A stretch of DNA of 64,000 nt from Flavobacterium sp. Root935 (GCF_001429295.1 NZ_LMJL01000010.1:306313-370312), one strand, 5' to 3'; shown: positions 9,605 through 19,014, numbered from the stretch's first letter. Made by a program: numbers and translations. The notes: generated by a model not told the origin, from the sequence alone.

Positions 9605-10555
9605 ATGAATAAGATAATCCTTTTTTTAACGGTTTTGTTTTGGAGCGTTTTAAATGCGCAGAACAAAAAAGAAATTACTTTTAAAGAAACTCCAGCGGTC
9701 TTAAAAATAAATACCAATCAAATTTTTGGTACGCTGACTACGCCAGATCTAACAAAAAAATATCCAGTCGCTTTGATTATTGCAGGATCTGGACCAACAG
9801 ATAGAAATGGCAACAATGCAATGATGAAGAACAATTCTTTAAAAATGCTGGCAGAGGCGCTGGCTAAAAATGGAATTGCATCTTTAAGATTTGATAAAAG
9901 AGGAATTGGCGAAAGCAAAGCAGCCGGCGGATTATCTGAAAGCAGCTTGGTTTTCGAAAATTATATAGACGACGCTAAAAGCTGGATTAATTATTTAAAA
10001 CAAGATAAACGTTTCTCTAAAATAGTAGTAATTGGGCATAGTGAAGGATCATTAATAGGAATGATTGCGTGCGCCAAAGCAGATAAGTTTGTTTCGATTG
10101 CGGGTGCAGGTGATTCTGCAGATAAAATTATCAAAACGCAGATTGGTTCAAGATCTATGAAACAGCTTAACGATATGACTTTTCCTATAATCGACAGTTT
10201 AAAAAACGGATTTACAGTAAAAAAAGTTGATCCGATGGTGGTTTCACTTTTCCGACCAAGTATTCAGCCTTATCTCATTTCTTGGTTCAAATACAATCCT
10301 CAGACAGAAATAAAGAAAGTTACTATTCCAATTTTAATTCTGCAAGGAAACAATGATATCCAAGTTACTGTGAAAGATGCCGAAAATTTATCTGAAGCCA
10401 ATAAGAATTCTGAAATGGTTATAATTGACAAAATGAATCACGTTTTAAAAATCATTGACGGTGATAAAGACGCCAATTTAGCGAGTTATAATAATGAAAC
10501 ACTTCCTATATCTGAAACGCTGGTCGATAAGATTGTTTCATTTATTCAGAAATAG
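9605..10555 (+). CDS. Exported alpha/beta hydrolase
   Basis: A 316-residue serine hydrolase with a signal peptide (MNKIILFLTVLFWSVLNAQ), so periplasmic or lipid-linked. It has an oxyanion-type IAGSGPTDRNG segment near residue 60, a cap-region RFDKRGIGES motif, the nucleophile elbow VIGHSEGS near residue 146, a distal Asp in ILQGNNDIQV and a His in KMNHVLK. This is the S33-like fold of dienelactone hydrolases and serine aminopeptidases; the substrate is unknown. It is cotranscribed with sppA (1-nt gap) and followed by a terminator. Confidence 0.85.
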   Translation: MNKIILFLTVLFWSVLNAQNKKEITFKETPAVLKINTNQIFGTLTTPDLTKKYPVALIIAGSGPTDRNGNNAMMKNNSLKMLAEALAKNGIASLRFDKRGIGESKAAGGLSESSLVFENYIDDAKSWINYLKQDKRFSKIVVIGHSEGSLIGMIACAKADKFVSIAGAGDSADKIIKTQIGSRSMKQLNDMTFPIIDSLKNGFTVKKVDPMVVSLFRPSIQPYLISWFKYNPQTEIKKVTIPILILQGNNDIQVTVKDAENLSEANKNSEMVIIDKMNHVLKIIDGDKDANLASYNNETLPISETLVDKIVSFIQK

Positions 10556-10571
10556 TGAAATAAAGAATATT

Positions 10572-10609
10572 AAAAATCCGTTTGAACTAATTTCAATCGG
10601 ATTTTTTTT
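10572..10609 (+). terminator. Intrinsic terminator of the sppA unit
   Basis: AAAATCCG...TTTGAA pairs with TTTCAAT...CGGATTTT and runs into eight T, 17 nt after the hydrolase stop codon. Confidence 0.85.
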
Positions 10610-10679
10610 ATTTAACAAACAAAAGTAAAATTCTTACATTTTTAAGAAAACTTTATCTGCGCACTCTGCTAAAAAAAAC

Positions 10680-10687
10680 TATTTTTG
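10680..10687 (+). promoter_or_regulatory. Probable -7 box upstream of the AsmA-like gene
   Basis: TATTTTTG matches TAnnTTTG and lies 43 nt before the start codon, after the preceding terminator. The -33 position has no good TTG. Confidence 0.4.
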
Positions 10688-10730
10688 CAGGAGTCGATTT
10701 TTAAGATGTTAAACCCTCAAATCTATTTAT

Positions 10731-13331
10731 ATGCTAAAGAAAGTTTTAAAAATAAGTGCCATAGTCATTGTGGTATTTGTTGCCGCATTATTTGCCATTC
10801 CGTATTTCTTTAAAGATCAAATTAAAGCCAAAATTGCCGAAGCCATTAACGAAAGTGTTGATGCCAAAGTAAGTTTTAAAGATGCTGATTTAAGTTTATT
10901 CAAAAATTTCCCAAACGCAACAGTCGGAATTGAGAAACTTGTGATTATTAACAAAGCTCCTTTTGAAGGCGATACATTGGTTTCTTTAGGCGAGTTAAAT
11001 TTAAAAATGAGTATCAAAGAACTTTTCAAAGGAAAAGAAGAACCGTTAAGCATTCAGGGAATTAGTTCTACAAACGGATTAGTAAATATCATCTTCAATA
11101 AAGATGGTGTTGGAAACTTTGATATTGCATTAAAAGATAAAAAAGAAGACAAAAAAAGTGAAGAAAGCAAACCGCTTTCTTTAAAAATTCAAAATTATAA
11201 AATCGAGAATTTCACTTTTAGATATATCGATCAAGGTTCAAAAATCAAGATGGTTATTGACAGTTTGAATCATGAAGGAACTGGAGATTTTACGAATTCA
11301 AAATTAGATTTGGATACAAAAACTACTGCAAAAGTTTCATTGGACATGGATAAAATGAATTACATGAAAAATGTCAAACTTACTTTAGACGCAGTTCTTG
11401 GAATTGATTTAGAAAAAAGCAAATATACTTTTAAAGAGAATAAAGCTTTAATCAATCAATTACCTTTGGAATTTGACGGATTCATTCAAATGGCTGAAAA
11501 TAAACAGATTTACGATTTGAAATTTAAAACACCTACTTCATCATTTACCAACTTCTTAGGATTAATCCCTTCAGCTTATGCTTCGAGTTTAGACGGCGTA
11601 AAAACTACTGGAGATTTTACCGTAAATGGTTTTGCTAAAGGTGAATTAACAGAAACAACTGTTCCTAAATTTAATATTGAAATCGCATCTAATAATGCTT
11701 CTTTCCAATATCCAAACCTTCCAAAATCTGTTCAGAATATTGTAATTGATACTAAAATCATTAACGAAACTGGAATTCTAAACGATACTTATGTGAATTT
11801 AGACAAGTTATCTTTCAGAATTGATCAGGATGTTTTTAACGCTAAAGCGAATATTAAAAACATAACCGTAAATCCGATTGTTGATGCGGCTTTAAAGGGA
11901 ACAATCAATTTGGCGAACCTTTCGAAAGCATATCCAATTAAAATGGATAAACCTTTGGCTGGAATTTTAAAAGCTGATGTTACAACTAATTTTGACATGG
12001 CTTCTGTTGAAAAAAGCCAGTATCAAAACATAAAAAATGCTGGAACAATGAGTTTATCTGGATTTAAATATACAGATGAAAACAATAAATCTATGAACAT
12101 CAGTACGGCATTGGTAGAATTCAATCCGAGCAAAATTAACTTAAAACAGTTTAATGCGACAACTGGAAAAAGTGATATTGCTATCAACGGAGTGTTGGAG
12201 AATTTCTACGGTTTTATGTTTAAAAAACAAGAACTTAGAGGAAACTTCAACATGAGCTCGAATCAATTGGCTGTTGATGATTTTATGACTTCTGGCGAAC
12301 CTGCAAAAACAGAGACTAAAACTCCGGCAAAACCAGCTGAAGCAATGAAGATTCCTGCTTTTTTAAATTGTACTTTAAATGCAAAAGCTACAACTGTTTT
12401 ATACGACAATTTAAAACTAAAAGATGTTTCTGGAAAGTTACTTATCAAAGATGAAAAAGCAACTTTAGAAAACTTTAAAACTTCTATTTTTGGCGGAACA
12501 ATTGGTCTTAATGGTGCTGTTTCTACAAAAGAAAAGGTTCCAACTTTTGATATGAATTTAGGTTTTAATCAAGTTGATATTGCACAGACTTTTACGCAAT
12601 TGGACATGATGAAAAAAATTGCCCCAATAGCTGGAATTATTAATGGAAAATTAAATTCGACTATTAAACTGAATGGAAATTTAGATGCGAAAGAATTAAC
12701 GCCAGATTTAAAATCGATTTCAGGAGACTTAATCGGTCAATTGCTTTCGACTACCGTAAATGCTAAAAACTCAACTTTACTTAATGCCTTAAGTTCAAAT
12801 GTTAAGTTTATTGATTTAAACAAAGTTAATTTAAATGATATTAAAGCAGCTCTGACTTTTGAAAACGGAAGAGTAAACGTAAAACCATTTGATATTAAAT
12901 ATCAAGATATTAAAGCTACAGTTGGAGGAACTCACGGTTTTGACCAAACTATGAATTACACCATTAAGTTTGATGTTCCTGCTAAATATTTAGGAACAGA
13001 AGCCAACAATTTAATTGCAAAATTGTCTGCTGCAGATGCTGCAAAACTGGATAATATTCCAATAAATGCTTCTTTGACTGGAAACTTTTCGAATCCTAAA
13101 ATCAGTACAGATATGAAAACTGCCGTAAGTAGTTTGACTACACAACTGGTTAATCAGCAGAAAGATAAATTGACTCAAAAAGGAACTTCGGCTCTTACTG
13201 ATTTAATCAACAAAAACACAAAAGCTAAAGATACAACGCAGGCTGCAAAAACAGAAAAAGAACAGAAAACACAAGAGGTTACCAAAAAAGCAAGTGATTT
13301 GCTGAATGGTCTTTTCAAAAAGAAAAACTAA
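10731..13331 (+). CDS. AsmA-family envelope protein
   Basis: An 866-residue protein with an N-terminal membrane anchor (about 5-27) and a long periplasmic part rich in short beta strands with alternating hydrophobic residues, as in AsmA/TamB-like bridge proteins. The early segment with FKDADLSLFKNFPNATVGIE is typical of the Bacteroidota AsmA branch. The AsmA-type C-terminal repeat runs from about 560 to 780, and the last 60 residues are Lys/Thr/Gln-rich. Proteins of this family are linked to lipid transport between membranes and to outer-membrane assembly; the precise cargo is unknown. Confidence 0.85.
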   Translation: MLKKVLKISAIVIVVFVAALFAIPYFFKDQIKAKIAEAINESVDAKVSFKDADLSLFKNFPNATVGIEKLVIINKAPFEGDTLVSLGELNLKMSIKELFKGKEEPLSIQGISSTNGLVNIIFNKDGVGNFDIALKDKKEDKKSEESKPLSLKIQNYKIENFTFRYIDQGSKIKMVIDSLNHEGTGDFTNSKLDLDTKTTAKVSLDMDKMNYMKNVKLTLDAVLGIDLEKSKYTFKENKALINQLPLEFDGFIQMAENKQIYDLKFKTPTSSFTNFLGLIPSAYASSLDGVKTTGDFTVNGFAKGELTETTVPKFNIEIASNNASFQYPNLPKSVQNIVIDTKIINETGILNDTYVNLDKLSFRIDQDVFNAKANIKNITVNPIVDAALKGTINLANLSKAYPIKMDKPLAGILKADVTTNFDMASVEKSQYQNIKNAGTMSLSGFKYTDENNKSMNISTALVEFNPSKINLKQFNATTGKSDIAINGVLENFYGFMFKKQELRGNFNMSSNQLAVDDFMTSGEPAKTETKTPAKPAEAMKIPAFLNCTLNAKATTVLYDNLKLKDVSGKLLIKDEKATLENFKTSIFGGTIGLNGAVSTKEKVPTFDMNLGFNQVDIAQTFTQLDMMKKIAPIAGIINGKLNSTIKLNGNLDAKELTPDLKSISGDLIGQLLSTTVNAKNSTLLNALSSNVKFIDLNKVNLNDIKAALTFENGRVNVKPFDIKYQDIKATVGGTHGFDQTMNYTIKFDVPAKYLGTEANNLIAKLSAADAAKLDNIPINASLTGNFSNPKISTDMKTAVSSLTTQLVNQQKDKLTQKGTSALTDLINKNTKAKDTTQAAKTEKEQKTQEVTKKASDLLNGLFKKKN

Positions 13332-13345
13332 TCTCAGTATACTAA

Positions 13346-13378
13346 TAAAAAGGCCAATCAAATGATTGGCCTTTTTTT
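13346..13378. terminator. Bidirectional terminator between convergent genes
   Basis: A perfect AAAAAGGCCAATCA/TGATTGGCCTTTTT hairpin with a two-base loop has A-run and T-run flanks, so it works for the AsmA-like gene (+) and for the glycosyltransferase (-), whose stop codon it touches. Confidence 0.9.
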
Positions 13379-14459
13379 ATACTGCTTTAGGATATACTTT
13401 TAATTTCCCGTTATCTAAAATTGAATTGATAATTTGGAAATATTCTAATGGCATACATTTTCTAGTATCCACTCCTACACTTCCACTATCATAAGGGGCG
13501 TATTTTTTTAATTCTGAAACTGAGAACAATCCAACAGTTGGCGTTTGAGCAGCACTTGCTAAATGCATAATACCGCTGTCTGCACCAATAAACAAATCTA
13601 CATTTGCCAATACAGATCCCATTTCGCGAATATCTTTACTGTAATAGGTTGGCGCTTGGAACCCAATTTGCGAAACGTTTTCGACTGGCAATATTTCAAT
13701 AATATTATAATTGCTGTATTCTTCTTTAAGTTTAGAATAAAAGTTTTCCCACCATTCTCCTGAATAGCATTTAGCTCCCGTTGCATAAGTAAAGATACAG
13801 ATTGTTCGTTTTGATGGATCTGGAGTTATAAGATCTAAAATTTTCTTTCCGTTATCGAGCTCTGCATCAGTAAGCTTAAGATCCAAAGATGCTACTATTT
13901 TATTGCTTTTAGGCAATCCTAATTTTGTCAAATAAGTCCTGAAATTATAAACCGGGTATTTAGCAATATGATCATAATCCGTTTTTGACTCTGTTAGCTC
14001 ACCGTCCAAATCTCCGTAGAATTTATACTTTGCTCTTGAAAATCGTACAGCCAATCTGCCAGAAGAAGAATTTTGATCGACATTTATAGCCATATCATAA
14101 GGTTCGCTCTTAATAGAAATCCAAACCTTCATATACTCAACTAAACTTTTAAAAGGTTTTTTGGGTAAATGAATTGTTTTGTTAACTGCCTGATAATTTT
14201 CAAAAACAATTGGTGCTAATGTACCTTTTACAAACAAATCAATTTTACAATTCGGGAAAGTTTCTGCTACTTCTTGAACCAGCGGCGTAATTAATAAAAG
14301 ATTGCCCAGTCTGCCATTTGGTCTGCAAATTAAAACGCGTTTAATTTCAGCTTTATCAACCAAAACAATATCACGTTCCGTTTTTGGTTTTCCAATGTTT
14401 TTAGTCAGACCACGCATCACGCCTCTTCTAAAATTGTTTATTTTGCTTAAAGTACTCAT
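13377..14459 (-). CDS. Glycosyltransferase family 9 (heptosyltransferase-like)
   Basis: A 360-residue GT-B glycosyltransferase. The N-terminal GRLGNLLLITPLVQEV motif (near residue 50) and the C-terminal FIGADSGIMHLASAAQTPTVGLF segment (near 290-312) are the two signatures of GT9, the family of ADP-heptose:LPS heptosyltransferases. A role in lipopolysaccharide core synthesis is likely; the donor and acceptor sugars cannot be read from the sequence. No LPS genes flank it. It appears monocistronic, with terminators on both sides. Confidence 0.88.
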   Translation of the reverse strand: MSTLSKINNFRRGVMRGLTKNIGKPKTERDIVLVDKAEIKRVLICRPNGRLGNLLLITPLVQEVAETFPNCKIDLFVKGTLAPIVFENYQAVNKTIHLPKKPFKSLVEYMKVWISIKSEPYDMAINVDQNSSSGRLAVRFSRAKYKFYGDLDGELTESKTDYDHIAKYPVYNFRTYLTKLGLPKSNKIVASLDLKLTDAELDNGKKILDLITPDPSKRTICIFTYATGAKCYSGEWWENFYSKLKEEYSNYNIIEILPVENVSQIGFQAPTYYSKDIREMGSVLANVDLFIGADSGIMHLASAAQTPTVGLFSVSELKKYAPYDSGSVGVDTRKCMPLEYFQIINSILDNGKLKVYPKAV

Positions 14460-14503
14460 TTATTATTTATAATTAAAGAATTAAATAATTTCGATTTAAT
14501 TTT

Positions 14504-14550
14504 AAAAAAAAGCCTTAGATAGAACAAACTTCAAATCTAGGCTTTTTTTT
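14504..14550 (-). terminator. Terminator between DUF2797 gene and glycosyltransferase
   Basis: Arms AAAAAAAAGCCTTAGAT and ATCTAGGCTTTTTTTT flank a 14-nt loop. On the minus strand it follows the DUF2797 gene and precedes the glycosyltransferase. The stretch 14551-14717 is AT-rich and holds no recognisable gene. Confidence 0.85.
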
Positions 14551-14717
14551 GTTTCTAAAATTAATTTCTTTGAATAAGTAATTATTACAAAATTGTAATC
14601 AAATTTATCAAAATTCACATCACCTATTCTTAAAAATTCTAAAAATACAATGATTATGATAATTGATGAAAATTATTATAAGGGTGCTGAATAAGGATAG
14701 ACAAACAGGAAATAATG

Positions 14718-15512
14718 CTAGACGTCTATACTTACAACATAGCCTTCGGAACCACGAACATTAAAAACAGTTCCGTTTTCAAAAATTAAATATTGTCCTT
14801 TTATCCCAACTAATTTTCCTTGAAACGAAGGCATTTTATCCAGATTTAAGCTATTTACTTTTGCAGGATAACTCAAAACAGGATATTGTAAATCGTACAA
14901 ATCATCTTTTTGAGAATAAAAATAATCTTTAACCTCAGCTGGAATTAAACTTTCAATTTTCACTTTTTCTGCAATTAAATCAAAAGTTTCGGTAGAATTT
15001 TGAAGCATTTTTCTCCAATTGGTTTTGTCCGTGTAATGGTTTTTTAAAGCAACCTCTGTAATTCCTGCCAGATATCTATTTGGAACCTCAACAACTGCAA
15101 TTGCCTGAGATGCACCTTGATCGATCCAACGAGTTGGGACTTGAGTTTTACGAGTTACTCCTACCTTTATTTCGCAAGCAGCGGCTAAATACACGATATG
15201 CGGCTGTAATTGTGCTTTTGATTCATAATCTAAATCACGGTCTGCAATTCCTAAATGTGCTGTACTTAATTCTGGTCTCATAATCCAGTCACCAACTGCC
15301 GGACTAGAATAAAAACAGTCGTAACAAAAACCTTGACGGTAAATTTTCTTCTTTTTACTGCAATTTAAACACTGGCAGCCCAAAAAGCTAATTTCGATTT
15401 CTTTATCCAATAATTGATTAACATTTAGAAAACTGTCTTCAAAGACCAAATAATATTGAATTGGACTTCCAAGTTCGGTTTGCATTTTTGTCAGGACACC
15501 TTGATATTGCAT
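14718..15512 (-). CDS. DUF2797 domain protein
   Basis: A 264-residue soluble protein of unknown function. The N-terminal part has a four-cysteine cluster, CQCLNC plus FCYDC (about residues 47-70), that looks like a zinc or Fe-S site. The central part reads HIVYLAAA, KVGVTR, RWIDQGA, then a Glu in ITEVALKNHY and an Asn in TNWRKML. The order Tyr, Gly-Val, Arg, Glu, Asn resembles the catalytic framework of GIY-YIG nucleases, which is an inference. No signal peptide is seen. Confidence 0.75.
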   Translation of the reverse strand: MQYQGVLTKMQTELGSPIQYYLVFEDSFLNVNQLLDKEIEISFLGCQCLNCSKKKKIYRQGFCYDCFYSSPAVGDWIMRPELSTAHLGIADRDLDYESKAQLQPHIVYLAAACEIKVGVTRKTQVPTRWIDQGASQAIAVVEVPNRYLAGITEVALKNHYTDKTNWRKMLQNSTETFDLIAEKVKIESLIPAEVKDYFYSQKDDLYDLQYPVLSYPAKVNSLNLDKMPSFQGKLVGIKGQYLIFENGTVFNVRGSEGYVVSIDV

Positions 15513-15613
15513 TCGTATTTTTATTTATATTGCTATTTTGGAATTATCAAAAGAATTGGACATTTTAGTGTTAAAATTCGACCTACTAATTAGAATCTTT
15601 GCTAGAAATCGGG

Positions 15614-15642
15614 TTGTTTTTTACAAAAAAATACTATTTTTG
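15614..15642 (+). promoter_or_regulatory. Promoter of the GH3-family gene
   Basis: TTG (15614-15616), an 18-nt spacer and TATTTTTG (15635-15642) match the Flavobacterium consensus. The predicted leader is about 105 nt. Confidence 0.6.
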
Positions 15643-15753
15643 ATATGAAGACAAAGTTACTATTTGTCTCTCGATATTCAAATTTTAAGTTTTTTGTTTT
15701 TACATCACCTGTAAAATTTAAAACCTAAAATCAGTAATCTAAAAAACAAATTC

Positions 15754-17277
15754 ATGCCTCTATCTATAATCAATTCGTTTGCATCATGGGTCCTTAAACA
15801 ACGGATTCACCAAATAGAACTTTTTTTAAAATACCCAAATGAAGTTCAAGAAGAACTATTGCACAACTTATTGACGGCATCTGAAAATACTGTTATTGGA
15901 AAACAATATGAATTTTCGACAATAAAATCTTATCAAACTTTTGCAGAAAGAGTTCCTATTGCAAGTTATGAGGAATTACAGCCTTTAATTGAACGTACAC
16001 GTCAGGGTGAACAAGGCGTTTTCTGGGAAACTCCAATTAAATGGTTTGCCAAATCGAGCGGTACTACAAACGCAAAAAGTAAATTTATTCCTGTAAGTAA
16101 TGAAGCACTAGAAGATTGCCACTACAAAGGCAGTAAAGATCTTTTATGCCTGTATTTGAATAACAATGAAGATTCTGAACTTTTTTTAGGAAAAAGTCTT
16201 CGCTTAGGCGGAAGTTCTCAGATTTACGAAAATAACAACACCTTCTTTGGCGATTTGTCTGCAATTTTAATTGAGAACATGCCAATTTGGGCTGAATTCA
16301 GCAGTACACCAAGCAGTAAAACTTCGTTAATGAGTGAATGGGAAACTAAAATCGCTGCAATTATTAATGAAACCAAAAATGAAAATGTTACCAGTTTTGC
16401 GGGAGTTCCTTCCTGGATGCTGGTTTTAATGAATAAGGTTTTAGAAAATACTGGTAAACAAAGTTTATTAGAGCTTTGGCCAAATCTTGAAGTTTATTTT
16501 CACGGCGGAGTGAGTTTCTCTCCTTACAAAGAACAATACAAAAAATTGCTTCCTAGCAAAGATTTTAGATATTACGAAATTTACAATGCCTCTGAAGGCT
16601 TTTTTGCGATTCAGGATTTGAACAATTCGAGTGATTTATTATTGATGCTTGATTACGGGATTTTCTATGAATTTATTCCGATGGACACTTTTGGAACTTC
16701 GAATCAAAAAGTAATTCGTTTGGTCGATGTCGAATTGAATAAAAACTATGCTATTGTAATTACTACAAATTCTGGTTTGTGGCGTTATTTAATTGGCGAT
16801 ACAGTTCGTTTTACATCATTAAATCCATATCGTATAAGAGTTACTGGAAGAACCAAACATCATATTAATGTTTTTGGTGAAGAATTAATGGTTGAAAATA
16901 CCGATCAAGCCATTGCAAAAGCCTGCCAGATTACACAAACTGAAGTGATTGATTATACTGTTGCTCCTATTTTTATGCAGGACAAAGAAAAAGGCGCACA
17001 CGAATGGATGATTGAATTTAAGAAAAAACCTGCTGATTTTGGCCTTTTCCAAAAAGTTCTAGACGAAACTTTACAGACTTTAAATTCAGATTACGAAGCT
17101 AAACGCTACAATAATATGACTTTAAACCCTTTAGTAATTAATGTAGCTCGTGAAAATCTATTTTATGATTGGCTGAAGGAAAGAGACAAATTAGGCGGAC
17201 AGCATAAAATTCCAAGACTTTCGAACCAAAGAGATTATTTGGAGCAGTTGAAGGAGATGCAGTCTATTAAAGTTTAA
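15754..17277 (+). CDS. GH3-family acyl-acid amido synthetase-like protein
   Basis: A 507-residue member of the ANL-related GH3 family, which in plants adenylates carboxylic acids such as auxin or jasmonate and joins them to amino acids. The three nucleotide-binding motifs are visible: KSSGTTNAKSKFIP near residue 99, YNASEGFF near residue 279, and YAIVITTNSGLWRYLIGD near residue 335, with a conserved Lys-containing C-terminal TGRTKHHINVFGE region. The substrate of the bacterial forms is unknown. The next gene, a small membrane protein, follows after 26 nt. Confidence 0.88.
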   Translation: MPLSIINSFASWVLKQRIHQIELFLKYPNEVQEELLHNLLTASENTVIGKQYEFSTIKSYQTFAERVPIASYEELQPLIERTRQGEQGVFWETPIKWFAKSSGTTNAKSKFIPVSNEALEDCHYKGSKDLLCLYLNNNEDSELFLGKSLRLGGSSQIYENNNTFFGDLSAILIENMPIWAEFSSTPSSKTSLMSEWETKIAAIINETKNENVTSFAGVPSWMLVLMNKVLENTGKQSLLELWPNLEVYFHGGVSFSPYKEQYKKLLPSKDFRYYEIYNASEGFFAIQDLNNSSDLLLMLDYGIFYEFIPMDTFGTSNQKVIRLVDVELNKNYAIVITTNSGLWRYLIGDTVRFTSLNPYRIRVTGRTKHHINVFGEELMVENTDQAIAKACQITQTEVIDYTVAPIFMQDKEKGAHEWMIEFKKKPADFGLFQKVLDETLQTLNSDYEAKRYNNMTLNPLVINVARENLFYDWLKERDKLGGQHKIPRLSNQRDYLEQLKEMQSIKV

Positions 17278-17303
17278 TTTTCCAATTAAAATCTTCAACT
17301 AAA

Positions 17304-17543
17304 ATGAAAAAGAATTTTAACGAAATGACTAGTGAAGAATTAGTCAAAACACAAAAATCTTTAAAAACAGTAACTTACTTATTTGGTGTGGTATTACTTT
17401 TTTTGTTTGGACTTAACATTTTTCTTGTAGCGAATAAAGGTTTTAGCGCCTCTAATGTTATTCCGATTGCATTGCTTCCTATTTTTATTTTGAATATGAA
17501 TACTTTAAAAGAAATTAAAAAGGAGTTAGAAGCTCGAAAGTAA
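17304..17543 (+). CDS. Small two-helix membrane protein
   Basis: A 79-residue protein that I cannot assign to a family. The charged N-terminus (MTSEELVKTQKSLK) leads into two hydrophobic segments, about residues 24-43 and 50-68, and a Lys/Glu-rich C-terminus. This predicts a helical hairpin in the inner membrane with both ends cytoplasmic. It is 26 nt downstream of the GH3 gene on the same strand and probably cotranscribed. Confidence 0.65.
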   Translation: MKKNFNEMTSEELVKTQKSLKTVTYLFGVVLLFLFGLNIFLVANKGFSASNVIPIALLPIFILNMNTLKEIKKELEARK

Positions 17544-17553
17544 TTTTTCTCTA

Positions 17554-17620
17554 TTGTCAGGCTGAGCGGAGTCGAAGCCATTTTCTATATAAAATCTTGC
17601 AACTTCGCTCAGAGTAACAA
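17554..17620. repeat. Intergenic inverted repeat (GGCTGAGCGGAGTCGAAGCC type)
   Basis: The left arm TTGTCAGGCTGAGCGGAGTC and the right arm AACTTCGCTCAGAGTAACAA are imperfect inverted copies about 22 nt long, so the region folds into a long hairpin. Repeats with a GAGCGGAGTCGAAG core are dispersed in many bacterial genomes. It sits between two convergent genes and may act as a terminator. Confidence 0.7.
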
Positions 17621-17626
17621 TTCGAA

Positions 17627-18856
17627 TTACATCATATCAATATATCTGTCGTGGTAACCTAAAAGATATAAAACTCCGTCAAGACCTAAACTTGAAATTG
17701 AAGTTGAAGCGCTTTCTTTTACTTTTGGTTTGGCATGGAAAGCGATTCCTAGACCCGCTAAATTTAGCATTGGTAAATCGTTTGCTCCGTCTCCAACTGC
17801 AATGGTTTGATTAATGTGAATTCCTTCTTTCTCAGCAATTGCTTTTAAGAATTCTGCTTTTTTCTGACCGTCTACAATATCACCTATATATTTACCCGTA
17901 AGTTTTCCGTCTTTTATTTCTAACTGATTGGCGTGAACATAATCTATTCCTAATTCTTTTTGCAGGTATTCTCCAAAATACGTAAACCCTCCAGAAAGTA
18001 TTGCCGTTTTATAACCGTAATATTTTAGAGCTTTCATTAAACGATGTGCTCCTTGTGTTATTGGTAAATTGACTGCAACATTTTGCAGTACTTCTTCGCT
18101 TAAACCCTCAAGTAAAGCCATACGCTGCTTGAAACTTTCGTTGAAATCAATCTCTCCATTCATAGCCGATTCTGTAATAGCTCTTACTTGATCTCCTACT
18201 CCATTAAGTTCTGCAAGCTCGTCGATTACTTCTGTTTGAATAAGCGTTGAGTCCATATCGAAGCATACTAAACGGCGGTTTCTTCTATAGATATTATCTT
18301 CTTGAAAAGAAATGTCAACATTAAGTGTTCTGGAAATTTCCATAAAACTTGCCGTCATAATAATTTTGTTTACAATTTCGCCTGTTACAGACAATTGAAT
18401 ACAAGAACGCGGATACTCTTCTTTTTCGACAATAGAAGTTCTTCCTGTTAATCGAATGATAGAATCGATATTCAGGTTTTGATCTGACATTATTTTGGTC
18501 ACTGCTGCTAATTGTGAAGCGGCCAGTTTTTCGCCCAAAATATTGATGATATAGCGCTGTTTAGATTGTGATTTTACCCACTTTTCGTAATCTTCAATAG
18601 AAATCGGAATAAATTTCACTTTAATTTCTAGTTCATAGGCTTTAAACAAAAGATCTTTTAAAACTGGCGCAGAAGAAGACCCTGCTTCAATCTCGAATAA
18701 AATTCCAAGTGACAGCGTATCATGAATATCAGCTTGTCCAATATCTAAAATATTAGCATCGTACGCAGCCAATACAGCTGTTAAACCTGCTGTAACTCCA
18801 ATTTTATCGTGTCCTGAAACTTTTAATAAAATTATCTCTTTATCTTCTATCGCCAT
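17627..18856 (-). CDS. serB: Phosphoserine phosphatase
   Basis: Hydrolyses O-phosphoserine in the last step of serine synthesis. The N-terminal half (about 1-190) has two ACT-like segments, the first beginning IILLKVSGHDKIGVT. The HAD domain begins with CFDMDSTLIQTEVID near residue 197 (DxDST nucleophile motif), then AILSGGFTYFGEYL, and ends with VGDGANDLPML for Mg binding. The frame is open up to 18979, but that would include an intrinsic terminator (18940-18965) and a poor N-terminus. The ATG at 18856 (MAIEDKEI) gives 409 residues, the usual length. Confidence 0.92.
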   Translation of the reverse strand: MAIEDKEIILLKVSGHDKIGVTAGLTAVLAAYDANILDIGQADIHDTLSLGILFEIEAGSSSAPVLKDLLFKAYELEIKVKFIPISIEDYEKWVKSQSKQRYIINILGEKLAASQLAAVTKIMSDQNLNIDSIIRLTGRTSIVEKEEYPRSCIQLSVTGEIVNKIIMTASFMEISRTLNVDISFQEDNIYRRNRRLVCFDMDSTLIQTEVIDELAELNGVGDQVRAITESAMNGEIDFNESFKQRMALLEGLSEEVLQNVAVNLPITQGAHRLMKALKYYGYKTAILSGGFTYFGEYLQKELGIDYVHANQLEIKDGKLTGKYIGDIVDGQKKAEFLKAIAEKEGIHINQTIAVGDGANDLPMLNLAGLGIAFHAKPKVKESASTSISSLGLDGVLYLLGYHDRYIDMM

Positions 18857-18939
18857 TTTTCCTATTATTGATTTTGAAGCGACAAAAATCGACAATCTAT
18901 GCTTTATAAAAAAGAATAATCTTTGTTTTTTTGAAAAGA

Positions 18940-18965
18940 AAAAGCACATTTTCATGTGCTTTTTG
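18940..18965 (-). terminator. Terminator between the PhnB-like gene and serB
   Basis: AAAAAGCACAT/ATGTGCTTTTT with a four-base loop, 50 nt after the PhnB-like stop on the minus strand. Its position before 18856 supports the short serB start. Confidence 0.85.
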
Positions 18966-19014
18966 GAGTAATTTAACAATTATGTTCCGCTATTAAAATA
19001 ACATAACTTTTTAA

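Noticed and set aside
15645..15728. 27-codon frame starting MKTKLLFV before the GH3 gene
   Set aside because: Its ATG lies only 3 nt after the -7 box, before the expected start point of transcription, and the sequence is low complexity.
18857..18979. Long serB N-terminus
   Set aside because: It would cover an intrinsic terminator, and its sequence (Lys/Phe-rich) does not resemble SerB.
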